DNA of 64,000 nucleotides from Russula earlei. Taxonomy: Eukaryota; Basidiomycota; Agaricomycetes; Russulales; Russulaceae. The stretch covers positions 124,001 to 188,000 of the forward strand of contig JAGFNK010000022.1 in assembly GCA_025769875.1 (NCBI GenBank), read 5' to 3'. Under the pieces are notes generated by a model that worked only from the letters and a program-made list of their open reading frames with translations, did no database searches and was not told the origin of the DNA. A program made the position numbers and the translations under genes. This document shows positions 47,900 to 57,784 of the stretch, one piece after another; positions within the stretch are counted from its first letter, which is position 1, and the number at the start of each line of letters is the position of its first letter.

Positions 47900-50335
47900 T
47901 AAAAAAAAACCTATTAGTTTATCATATATGCGATGTCACTTATATCACACTGGTCACACCAGTCACTCCCGGAAAATCCCTGAAATTCAAGTTCAAGTTC
48001 GAAGTTCAAGAATTCTCGGTTGGTATCATGGGCCTAAAGGAACATTTGGAAAAAGGATACATATGTCCTTCAAAATCACCCTATGCCTCTCCTTGCTTCT
48101 TTGTAGGCAAGAAAGATGGCAAATGACACTACATCCAAGATTATAGATGTCTTAATGTGATCACTGTGGAAAACAAAACCCCTCTACCTCTCATAATCAC
48201 TTGCTCAGGAAGTAAACAATACTTCACTAAGTTCAATGTACGATGGGGTTATAACAACATATGCATTAAAGATGGTGACCAATGGAAGGCAGCATTTAAA
48301 ACAAACAAGGGCTTATTCGAACCAATGGTGATGACTTTTGGTCTCACTAATGCCCCTGCCACTTTCCAATCTATGGTCAATGATATCTTTAGAGAAGAAC
48401 TCAATCATCATGACATGGAGTCCCACATCTATATGGACAATGGCATCATTTCCACAGAAGCATCAAAAGGATGGGAGTATCATAAAAACCTCATTACTCG
48501 CATCTTCAAGAAGCTTCAAGATAATGACCTCTTCCTTAAACCCGAGAAATGTCAATTCCACAAAGAAGAAATTGACTATCTTGGCATCATTATCAGCAAA
48601 GGAATGATCAAGATGGATCCAATCAAAGTTAAAGGAATTTGCGATTGGAAAGCCCCTACCAATCTACATGAACTATGTTCTTTCCTTGGCTTTGGGAACT
48701 ACTATTGCAACTTCATTCCAAAATATTTGAACATTGTTCAACCCACCCCAGGACCTTTCACCACGTCAAGCAAGGTGGATGGCCCTCCTCCAGGAATACA
48801 ACTTCAAGTTGACAACTATCCCTGGAAAATCTAACACTGTTGCTGATATTCTATCACGACAACCTGATCACAAAGGAGAAAACATTCATAACAAAGCCAT
48901 CACACTCCTACCTGATCACATCTTCAATGAGCACTTGCAGAAGGCAAACATCCCTGAAGCTCATGCTCCTACCCTTAATCATACCTTTGGCGATAACCAG
49001 GAAGCTTTTGCATGCAAAGCTTACTCACACAAGTCACTCCCCTTACCACTTACCTGCCTGATGACCCCATTTCATGATGGGAAATCTTGAAGGAAGTCCA
49101 TGATTCCCCAGTGGGAGGACACCCTGGCATTGCTAATACTTGGGATCTTATAAGAAGGAAATATGAAGGGCCTAGACTTCGCCTCTTCATAGAAGAATAC
49201 GTCAAGGGACACACTAAGTGTCAAGAATCTAAAGCCATCACCACCCTTAAACATGCGCCACTCCAACCATTTGATACAAATGTGTCAGCTGGCCCCTTCC
49301 AATATGTTTCAATGGACCTTATCACCTTATCACGGATCTTCCAAAATCCGGATCATATGATTCTATTCTCACCATTGTTGATCAAGGCTGTTCAAAGGCT
49401 GCAAAGTTTATCCCCTGCAATAAAACCATAGATGGCCTGGGCATCACCATCAAATACCTGGCTAATCTATTTCCATGGTTTGGAATTCCCAAGAGAATTA
49501 TCTCTGACAGGGACCCCTGTTTCAAAGGAAACTTTGCCAGGGCCATCTATAAAGCCACAGGGATCAAACAAAATTTGAGCACCACCTTCCACCCATGCAC
49601 AGATGGACAAACTGAGCAGATGAACCTCTGGATAGAAACTTACCTAAGGGAATTCATAAATGGACAGCAAAACAATTGGCACACACTACTTCCTATTGCT
49701 GAGTTTGCTCACAATACTTGGTGACATGAAGGCACTAGGCACACACCACACAAACTTCTTATTGGTTTCAATCCAACTGCCAAATGGACTACAATAGACA
49801 TATCTGTTCCTGAGGCTGAAACATGTCTCAAAATCATGGAACAGGTATGATCCAGGGCACAGGAACAACTTCTGAAATGCATTAAACCATCAGAAGAACC
49901 AAGAAAGCTTGAAAGGACAACTGGTGTGGCTGGATGGATGTAATCTTGTGGTTAAGGCCCCATCAAAGAAGCTTGCCCCTTGGTGATATGGACCATTTGA
50001 AGTGATAAAATAAATCACACCAGTGGCATATCGCATCAAATTGCCCCCATCAATGAAAATCCACAATGTGTTTCATGTGGATCTTCTCATGCCATTCACT
50101 GAAACAGGGGCATATGGCAAAGCTTTTACCTGACCACCACCTGACATTGTACAAGGAGAAGAAGAGTATGAAATTGCTGCTATTATTGGAGATAGGAAGT
50201 ACTGAGGCAGGACACAATACCTTGTTCATTGGGAAGGATATCCAGTTTTGGAGCACTCATGGGTCAATTCTGCTGACCTCCATGCTCCAACTCTACTCAA
50301 AGAATACTTGAACTCAAAGACAAATTCCCCTGCAG

Positions 50336-51667
50336 GTGGACAAGCTCATGTATAAAAACCCTCCTCCAGAACTCGAGATGGCAGAGCATCTTCTACAACT
50401 TGCTTGCCATCTCATCCACTCTACCTACCAAACTCCTTCCTCACCTTCTTCACCTTCAAACTCTACTCTTCTCATTACTGCCAATGTCTCAATCTTATAT
50501 TCCATCCTCACTCATCCCAACCTACTCATCCCCTGCCTACTGTCCCTCATCCCCAGTCCCCACTTGTGCCTCCCCTGTTCTTGCCTACCCTTCCCCAACA
50601 CTGTCCTATGCCAACATCAACGCCATTGCCTCCCCCACTCCCCAACTGGCAAGAAGGTCCTTACCCTTCAAGAACCCCCCTGCCTATGAGTGCAATGAGA
50701 ACAATGGTGACACTGCCGCCTGAGTCTGTCTCTCCCCTCTTTCACCTTCCATCTCCCTCTCCTCAACCCTTCTTGGATCTGAGTGCAACACCTTGGGACT
50801 TGACTTTTCCCCAACATGCACTCCATCCCCATTCTCCCTTGCCAAACAATTTGAGGCCGCCAAATTCTTTGACGTGCCTCACCTCCCCCAGCCTAGCCCA
50901 GACTGGATCCCCTCCTCAGACTACCCCCTCATTGACTTTGCAGTCCCTGAATACCCTGGAGGGGTCATGTACAGGGCTAACTGGTTTCTCATTGAACTGG
51001 AGGCCTGACCAGAACCCCTCATCCATGCTACCCTTGACAAGGGAGCCCCCATTTTCTCTCAAGTATTCACACCAATCCCTGCTGCCTGGCCCATCTCAGT
51101 CCCCAATGAGGAGCAATGGGACATGCTCTTCTCTGACCAGCCTTACACCAACTTCGTCTCCAGGGCTGTCGATGACGAGAATGACCCCTCCCTTACAGCT
51201 GGAGTCAAATCATACAGGTACAGGACAGCGGAGATCCTCAAAAGGAGACAAACCATACGCCTCCTCTTCACCCAAATACTTGAACATCAAGGCCACCTCA
51301 AAGAAGTCAAACAAACCCTTGCTGCCGCCAATACTCTCAATCGGGTTACCCTCAACCTCAGGTGGCAAGACAGATCAGATGAAGAAGATGGTAGTTGCCT
51401 ACAGGAACTTATGCGACTCAATTTGTCTTCCTCTGCCGACTCCTTCTGACTCCCTGGTTCATCCTTCTCATCCAACACTCCCAGACACCCACCAATCTCC
51501 TCCCATCACTCCAGAAGATCCTGCTTTCATTTCATTGCGGTGAACTGGGGCACATTCAACCAAACTGTCCCAACAGAGGAGATCATCAAACAAAAAGGGT
51601 ACAATCTGCGAAGTTGGACCAACCTTGGAGGAAAATAGGTCAGCCTTATCATTGTTCTCACTTCTAG
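50336..51667 (+). pseudogene. Extra reading frame between chromodomain and 3' LTR, with a zinc-knuckle-like end
   Basis: After the chromodomain there are 1.3 kb more before the 3' LTR. A Ser/Pro-rich segment (50400-50690) is followed by balanced, protein-like sequence (FFDVPHLPQPSPDWIPSSDYPLIDF near 50850-50940; YRYRTAEILKRRQTIRLLFTQILEHQGHL near 51210-51300) and ends in FHCGELGHIQPNCP near 51535-51575, a CCHC knuckle whose first Cys position is Phe or displaced. Frames shift and one TGA interrupts at 51006. It looks like a decayed Gag- or nucleocapsid-like protein in an unusual 3' position. Most chromoviruses end soon after the chromodomain. Confidence 0.55.
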
Positions 51668-51673
51668 GGGCCT

Positions 51674-51687
51674 TGATGGGGGGGTGA
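51674..51687 (+). other. Polypurine tract of the chromovirus
   Basis: GATGGGGGGGTGA directly precedes the 3' LTR start TGTTACAG at 51688, the position expected for the plus-strand primer. Confidence 0.65.
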
Positions 51688-51723
51688 TGTTACAGTATTT
51701 TCCTTTTACATTTACTTCTTACC

Positions 51724-52673
51724 TGTTGAACCGGAACCCGAACAGATCAAAGAAGGCGAAGACCTTCATACAAGGTTCAAGATCCGTTCATAGATGTTAC
51801 GTGTTAGACAGAACTTTAGTATATGCGCTTATGGCAATAGGGTTACGCATAGTACGCTATCTATCACAAGATGCAGCCTTATGCTGCGTCTAGAACGTTT
51901 TGTTAAGATCTGACAGATCTTAGTACCGACTCTTCTGGTGAAAGAGTTGCTTGATATAGTTCAAGCACTAGACTTCGAACCCTTTGATATTATCTCAGGA
52001 AGATTGAATGTAGAGAAGAAGGGGGCCTCTTTCAGTTAGAGTCTGCACTATAGTTTTTGTTTAGATCACGTGGCAAGATAGTTATCTTGGCAAAAAGTTT
52101 AAGTCGAGCGTAAGGCTCAACTTCTTGGTACTACAGACTATTTATACGATATCTCAATAACTACTGATCCGATTCGTACGAAACTTGGGGTGCACGTAGC
52201 TGGGAGCCAGTAGTATCCAAATACATAGGGCGCAATTCAAGAATGTTAGAAATGACTCACGCGTGAGTCATTCTTTCCTAGTATCAGTCATGAATCAGTA
52301 AGCTATCAGTCATCGATCAGTAAGCAATCAGTCATCGATCAGTAAGCAATCAGTCATCGATCAGTAAGCAATCAGTCATCGATCAGTAAGCCAGACATAT
52401 GAGTAATCACAGATGAGTCAGCAAAGCAGATGGCAGTCGGAGAACAAGAGAATCTTAACACGTTTCCACATCACGCGTCACTTAATGCGCGATATAGTGG
52501 ACACCTGTAGTCACCTCTTTTGGACTTAGGAACAGCCCTGGGTCATAGAGGTATAAATACCATACTTGTAGACGAGTATACACATCGCTCTACACCCCAA
52601 TATCACTTGAGCATTAGCACAACCTCTAAGGTGGGTTGCTTGGCCTGTTAGCTGCGCTCTATGCTGCGCAACA
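51724..52673 (+). mobile_element. Solo LTR (family F), 950 bp, TSD TTACC
   Basis: TGTTGAACCGG...GCTGCGCAACA, flanked by TTACC at 51719-51723 and 52674-52678, inserted 36 bp into the chromovirus 3' LTR. It contains a perfect-looking tandem array of 22-bp units at 52283-52392. The short frame at 51684-51893 is LTR sequence. Confidence 0.92.
52283..52392 (+). repeat. 22-bp tandem repeat, 5 units, within the solo LTR
   Basis: Units of ATCAGTCATCGATCAGTAAGCA repeat five times, the first with small changes. Each unit contains the direct half-repeats ATCAGTCATCG and ATCAGTAAGCA. There are no unique spacers, so it is not a CRISPR array. It may be an expanded enhancer-like U3 segment. Confidence 0.85.
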
Positions 52674-53980
52674 TTACCTTTTGCTATGGACTGCTTGCCT
52701 TTGTATGTCCCTTTACTTACTGGTCTTGTGATCTCTTATGTCTTGTGATCTCTTTTGTGTTATCATATGATCCATACACGTCCAGGTAACACTGGATTGC
52801 TGTTACTTTCCCTTTGTTTGGTTCTCTTTCCTTTTATACTTACTTCACAAGTTTGACTGTGCAATGCTGCGCACTTACTGTGCAGCACAGTCACTTGGTT
52901 CTGACTCATTTGTGGCCTCATTTCTGTGACTCCTACTTATTATGACTCCTACTATACTAGTAGCACAGTCAAAGCACAGCTATTGCTGCACTTCTCCTGT
53001 ATATATAAGCTCAGTACTTTGTGACCAAAGCCCTAAGCTTGGTGTCTTGTAGAATCCAACCTACTCTTGTCCAACATATTTGCCTGCAACCCACACAACT
53101 CCTAATCCTCAAACCACATCCACCTCTCCATTTCATCAACTCTTCACACACACACACCATCCACCATCTACTCTTTGCCTCTTCCTTCCTCCCCTAAGAG
53201 TCTCTCTTCACTCTACTGAGAAGAGCTCTCCTCCTTCAAGACATACCTTCCTCTCTCTGTGTGTTCAAGGTCTACAACAGACTTGAACGCATATAGCTAG
53301 TGGAACCAGCCCTAGTCTATCCCATTACAAACTTACCCTAGCTTCTCAATGGACCAAGTTGTACTAGGAAGGGTCTATTGGCCATAACCTGTTTAGCATA
53401 AAACACTTCAACCGCTGCAGGGATCCTTACTCATTACAATGGGAATCAGCCCGTTTCTTGAAACACACTTTACTATCAACTCAACTTCAGGCTTGAGAAC
53501 TGACATGGTTCATTACCATGACAGAAAACCTTGAAGCACCATTTGAACTTTACATTGTTGATGAGACAGATAAAAACACTGCAATTGGAGGTTTGGGGGG
53601 GGAGCAAGGAAAAAAGACAATGTGATATTGTGTGCATACAGGAATTAACTAAACACTCGATGAGCAAGGTCCAGGATGACCAACACACCACCCAGCTGGC
53701 CCTGCCCATCATGCCCTGCTCCATCTCGAAGATCATCTCCCTTGAAGGACGATGCATGCTCATTGAGCACGAAAAATCCCTCCATACTGAAAGACACCTG
53801 TTGTCATGCAAGGCAGACCTTCATGGCTGTATCAATGCTGTGGTCCTAGCTGTGCTGTCTCTGTGAGAAAGGGGTAAGAAAAGTGAGCACAGAAAAGAAC
53901 TTGAACGAAATGCACATGGAGTGCCATCATCACAGTGGAGGTCATGACTGTCATGTTGTGATTGGGAGTGGGGACCTGTG

Positions 53981-54300
53981 CCAGCTTGTGTGCCGCATCG
54001 ACGCCCAGCTGCCCTCGCCTGCCTCCTCCTTGTTGGCGGCTGTGCAGAACGAAAATGGGTCATCGGGGGACGGTGATGCTGTGGGCACATGAGACTCTTG
54101 GTCTGATGGCATACTGGACATTGTTGCCATGCTTGGGGAAGGGGCAAGCAGTGTGGTGGAGGCAGTGTGGGACAAGTGGATGGGCCACTGGTTTGCCAGC
54201 AAGACAATCATCATGCATGAGGGCCTGCTGAAGCAGCTCGTGCACAAGCTCATGTTCCTCTCTGGCCTCAGGCACATGAACCTTCCTTCCTTCAGGGACA
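53981..54300 (+). pseudogene. MAP kinase kinase N-lobe fragment
   Basis: The translation gives a pre-kinase segment DLCQLVCRIDAQLPSPASSLLAAVQ, a TGA stop (near 54089), then ILDIVAMLGEGASSVVEAVWDK (Gly-rich loop), WFASKTIIMHEG (the Lys of the VAIK position) and LKQLVHKLMFLSGLRHMN (helix C). The pattern LGEGAxxxVxxVxxxxTGxxFAxKTI...KQLxxELxxLxxxxHxN is that of fungal STE7/PBS2-type MAP2Ks; here the helix C Glu is Lys. Homology ends near 54300, so the catalytic loop and activation segment are absent. The fragment sits inside a small TIR element (38247-54720 minus nested insertions). Confidence 0.65.
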
Positions 54301-54722
54301 ACAAAAAACATGGCCATGCAAATAGTTGCTGTGAGATCCTGCACTTGGCTGATTGCTTGCCATCTGGCCACCGTAGCCCAAACACATCATGGGGAGGGAG
54401 TACACCATCTGTGCAGATGTATGGTTGTTGGGGCTTGAGGATGAGGATGGTTTGGAGACATGTGATTAGCCAAGGATGCTGATTTGAAGCACTGACTTGA
54501 ACTCTACCATTCTGCATGACATCTCTCCAAAAACATGAGGAAGGGGAAAACATCAAATGGGTATATTCTGACAAAAAGAAAACATGGGTGGATTCACATT
54601 AATCACTACTTTTACCCCCCATTTGAAAGAAATCAAGATCATCATTTTCAGTGTGTCTACAAATTCTGACCAAGTGCTAGGTACCTTAAGTAAGCTGCAC
54701 AGTTGGTGGGTCAGTGACAGTA

Positions 54723-55799
54723 TGGTGTCACTGGCAGTGATAAGACCCTTGGTGTGACCCATGCTACACTCTATGTTAGAAAATTGAGAGGTTATTTTAA
54801 TAACATTATATTAAATACAATGCTATTATAATGGCCTCCCAAATAACTAACATAATTAGGGCCCATCATCAGTAAAGCACCAGCTGAATTTGTGCTGCAT
54901 TGCTTGATTACATGAGAACATACAAAGACTGACCAATTGCTGGGTCAATGACTTGGCCTTGAAAGGAAGGAATCCATCTATCATGGCTTCCAATGAGATG
55001 CCAGTGCCATCATCTACTAGCTGACTCTTACACTCTTGGTACTCTGTAGTCTCTTTCTCTCACACCTAACAAATTATAGCGGTCATTCCGATGATCAGGG
55101 CCATCAGGTGGGAAGGGGACGTGGATGCACCATGTGCGTGACCAACTCCAACTCCAACTACTCCTACTGGCTGTGCCTGGTGCCTGATTCAATAACGAGC
55201 ACGAGCCAACGCCCCTATCATTCCAAATTTTCTGGGAGCTGTCCAGGCAGTCCTGTGTCAACAGGCTGCCAATTGCGTTGAGCGCTGACCTACTGACTCC
55301 GGTCTTATGACCCGATCAATCTTTGCCGCATGGTTCTAGTGTTGTCTGTCCCCCGTTGACAGGGTGATACAACGAGAAAATGTCAGGAACGTGATATTCT
55401 TACATATGAAATCCAGTGGAAGTTCTGAAACCGAATTGCCCTTATATCTCGGCCTCATTCCTGACTATCACGAGTATCCATCCATCTGAGAAGGCTTATC
55501 ATGAACGCTTACAAGCACTCAACGTACTCAACCTTAGTCCCCAGATCGTATGTATATATACTGTCAAGCGGAGATATGTATTAAACAAGCCTTGGGGAAA
55601 CAACGTACGTACGGGATCGAAATTTGTTCTAGGAAACCAGACGAGCTGAACGTAAGAATGGCTGGCGCACCTATTGCGACCGTACTACAAATGTAATGGA
55701 CGACTAATGGTGGGTATGAAAAGCGAAGGGAGGGACTGCTCGACACGTCACTGGCATAAATGACATGTAAGCGCAACATGCGCCTCAAGCCCTAAACTT
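54723..55799. other. Intergenic region before RHO1, no gene recognised
   Basis: About 1.1 kb. Up to about 55020 it is AT-rich and repeat-like; from 55020 composition resembles the host island. Frames near 55036-55261 and 55416-55649 show no domain. The 3' part (from about 55650) is probably the 3' untranslated region of the minus-strand GTPase gene. Confidence 0.35.
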
Positions 55800-56593
55800 T
55801 CAGAGTACAATACAATGTGACTTCTTCGAGCGGGTGGTTCGACTAAGGAGCGCTACGCGAGTCGCATATTGGAAGACTTCGCGAACACCATCACCCGACT
55901 TGGCCGAGCATTCAAGGTATTGCCTAGCACCAATCTTCTGCGCGACAGCCATACCCTACAAACTTGTAAGGGTTAAACAATGGAGTCGAAGGGGAGGGTC
56001 GTACCTCCTCCGGGGTCACAGGCCGCTGGCTAGTCTTCCTGAGGTTGTCAATGGTTCTAGGGTCACGTCGTAGATCCTTCTTGCAACCAACTAGAATTAT
56101 AGGAAGGCCGGGACAAAAGTGCATCACCTCCGAAATCCACTGGGCAACATAAATGAAAAAATGACCTTGAAAAAATGAAAAAAAAACACACTTTCTCCTG
56201 CACATTGTCGAGGGAGTCTGGAGAGTCGACGGCAAAACAGATGAGGATGACGTGTGAATCAGGATAACTCAAAGGGCGAAGGCGATCATAATCTTCTTGT
56301 CCAGCGGTATCCCACAACGCCAACTCGACGTGCTTGCCGTCGACTTCAACGTCGGCTACATAGTTCTCAAACACGGTAGGAATGTACACCTGAGTTTGTT
56401 ATCAGTTTATATCGTATCAGCCCACACGAGACCGATCACCTCAGGGAAGGTCCCTTTAGAGAAGACGATCAAGAGGCAGGTCTGTATACGAAGCGAAGCA
56501 GATTAATAGGAGAGAATGGAAAACTACATTTGAGAGTACCTTTCCACAAGCACCATCACCAACAATAACAAGTTTCCTGCGAATGTCAGCCAT
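55800..56593 (-). CDS. RHO1: Rho-family small GTPase, RHO1/RhoA type
   Basis: Five exons on the minus strand: 56593-56540, 56481-56440, 56389-56192, 56139-56005 and 55955-55800, total 585 nt, 194 aa. P-loop GDGACGKT is split by intron 1; switch I reads [18 protein letters not shown] (effector loop), switch [19 protein letters not shown]; then the Rho insert-region segment [17 protein letters not shown], the [10 protein letters not shown] guanine-binding motif, a basic stretch SRTTRSKK and the CAAX box CIVL, which ends in Leu and so predicts geranylgeranylation. Length and motifs match Rho1/RhoA. In fungi it activates beta-1,3-glucan synthase and Pkc1 for cell-wall integrity and polarity at the plasma membrane. 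All essential residues are present. Confidence 0.95.
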
Positions 56594-57087
56594 AACGTGA
56601 GGGGACGAGTTGACTTTGAGTGCTTAGGAGGAATAACAGTGCAGTGGCGGTGGTGGGAAGTGGCGACGAGATGGCGGGCTCTCAAGCGGGACTTGAACCG
56701 ACTTTGGCTCGTGCGTGTGAACTTGGTCCGCGTGAGGCGACGAGGCGATGCGATGACTGAGGTGATGCAGTGATTCATGACAAACCCGCGCGCTGCGGAG
56801 GTTCAGCAGCACTGCATACGTTGATTGATGGCGACTTGCTCTGATTCAGTGCCCTGTTCTGTTACGCTCGGCGTCGCATTTACTGGGGTATCCTAGACTC
56901 ATCGTTGTGACAAATGTAAATGAGGCAATCGAAAACTCCTTGGATGGTCTGTGTGTGTGTGTAATGGCAGAAACCTGGACTGGGGTTAGGGTTGGGCCCA
57001 ACGTCACACCAGGCTAGACTCTTGCCCACACGCGAGGGATGGGTTTATAAACACTATCGCCTTTGCCCATGCCTACCACTTCATCCC

Positions 57088-57784
57088 ATGATTAGTTTTT
57101 CAGGTCTCCCCCCGGAGGTAGTAGAAGCAATGTGCACCCCCATGCACCTCATTCTTCCTCCCCATTCTACGCCCAGGCAACAGTGCTCTAACCCTGGTGC
57201 TCTCTACCTCGGGTCTATCTCTGCTGTCCTTGATCCTTCTATACTCAAGGAACATGATATACATCATCTCGTTCAAGTCCTTGATGTTCCATGGCTTCCC
57301 GCATCTGAGAAAGATGGTTTCGAGTGCTACCGCCTGGATATCTTGGACCTCGAGAGCCAAGACCTCAAGCCACATCTCGAAGATGCCGTAGAAGACATCG
57401 ACTCGGCCTTACGCAGGGGCCGCAATGTGCTTGTCCATTGTCAACAGGTAAGGGTTGTCTTTACCCTCGGTTTCTATTCTGTCCAACCGCTTTTATAATC
57501 ACCTTCAGACTCTGATTTGCAGTGACGTGGGTTTCTAAATTCTCATCCCTTTGTCGTAGGGTGTTTCTCGCTCGGCAGCAATTGTCATAGCATATCTTAT
57601 CTGCAAGCGCGGCATGTCATTCGACTCTGCCATCACGTTTGTCCGTCAACGTCGCCCTTGCATTAAACCTAATTCTGGCTTTGTGCGCTGTCTGCGTGAG
57701 TGGGAAAGACAGTGGAGTCCACGCCCAGTGTGTACTCAGGCAGTGAGGCAAGTTTCCACCCTATCATTCCCTCCTCCATTATGA
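57088..57784 (+). CDS. Small dual-specificity protein phosphatase (DUSP-like)
   Basis: Two exons, 57088-57447 and 57560-57784, give 194 aa with the intron falling inside the active site. ALYLGSISAVLDPSILKEHDIHHLVQVLD is the usual start of DUSP folds; ILDLESQDLKPHLEDAVEDIDSALRRGRNVLVHC follows, then the signature HCQQGVSRSAA (H-C-x5-R-S), AYLICKRGMSFDSAITFVRQRRPCIKPNSGFVRCLREWE. The Cys nucleophile and Arg are present, and Asp in RLDILDLE is a candidate general acid. The protein would dephosphorylate Ser/Thr and Tyr, often on MAP kinases; its target is unknown. ATG 57129 is an alternative start. It is about 500 bp from RHO1 in divergent orientation. Confidence 0.9.

Larger units (their letters stand above)
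41710..48034 (-). mobile_element. PIF/Harbinger element, 6.3 kb, TSD TAA, both genes present
   Basis: Ends GGCCCATGATACCAACCGAG (41710) and its exact inverse (to 48034), with TAA duplicated at 41707-41709 and 48035-48037. Complementarity continues inward for more than 100 bp. On the minus strand it holds a Myb/SANT-like gene (43542-44781) followed by a DDE transposase gene (42030-43391), the classic two-gene set of this superfamily. The high-coordinate inverted repeat is itself split by a TA-flanked element at 44957-47899. Removing the element restores the reading frame of the host chromovirus pol exactly. Confidence 0.95.
40990..50330 (+). pseudogene. pol: Chromovirus pol, interrupted by a Harbinger element and otherwise decayed
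   Basis: Protease: LLDSGATDNFIH near 41095. The frame is split after KIYSLAPVEQQAQDEFL by the element at 41710-48034 and resumes as [52 protein letters not shown], then YMDN at the catalytic box (near 48433) where YMDD is expected. After about 48740 the sequence jumps into the end of RNase H (LSPRQARWMALLQEYNF), so most of RNase H is deleted. Integrase: a degraded HHCC finger near 49200, then ISDRDPCFKGNF and TDGQTEQMN. Chromodomain remnant: LVHWEGYPVLEHSW near 50230. In-frame TGA codons near 41250, 41414, 49722, 49847, 49986 and 50203 sit where CGA (Arg) would fit. Confidence 0.9.
38333..53523 (+). mobile_element. Full-length Ty3/gypsy chromovirus, TSD GAAAA, with nested insertions
   Basis: GAAAA flanks the element exactly (38328-38332 and 53524-53528). 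Order: 5' LTR 38333-39140, untranslated leader, gag 39769-40917, pol from about 40990 to 50330 (interrupted at 41710-48034 by a Harbinger element), an extra reading frame downstream of the chromodomain, a G-rich polypurine tract at 51674-51687, and a 3' LTR from 51688 to 53523 (interrupted at 51724-52673). Without insertions the element is about 7.9 kb. Stops and a deletion around RNase H show it is no longer autonomous. Confidence 0.92.
51688..53523 (+). repeat. 3' LTR of the chromovirus, split by a solo LTR
   Basis: Segments 51688-51723 and 52679-53523 together match the 5' LTR; the break holds the solo LTR 51724-52673 plus its TTACC duplication. It ends TACCATGACA, followed by the element's GAAAA duplication. 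It retains about 70 bp (52914-52984) missing from the 5' LTR. TATATATAAGCTCAGTA is near 52999-53015. Confidence 0.92.
38247..54720. mobile_element. Outer TIR element carrying a MAP2K fragment; contains the whole nested block
   Basis: CTGTCACCGACCCACCAAC at 38247 and its inverse ending at 54720 belong to an imperfect inverted repeat of about 55 bp; TA lies on both outer sides (38245-38246 and 54721-54722). Removing the chromovirus at 38333-53523 leaves about 1.28 kb. No transposase is seen, so the element is non-autonomous. Its right part contains a protein-kinase fragment (53981-54300). The boundaries rest on the inverted repeat; the TA duplication is too short to be proof. Confidence 0.6.

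Noticed and set aside
52283..52392. Possible CRISPR-like array
   Set aside because: The units are contiguous, without unique spacers, and the genome is eukaryotic; it is a simple tandem repeat in an LTR.
54400..55300. Short frames between the MAP2K fragment and RHO1
   Set aside because: No domain, no consistent start or splice sites, and composition changes within the frames.
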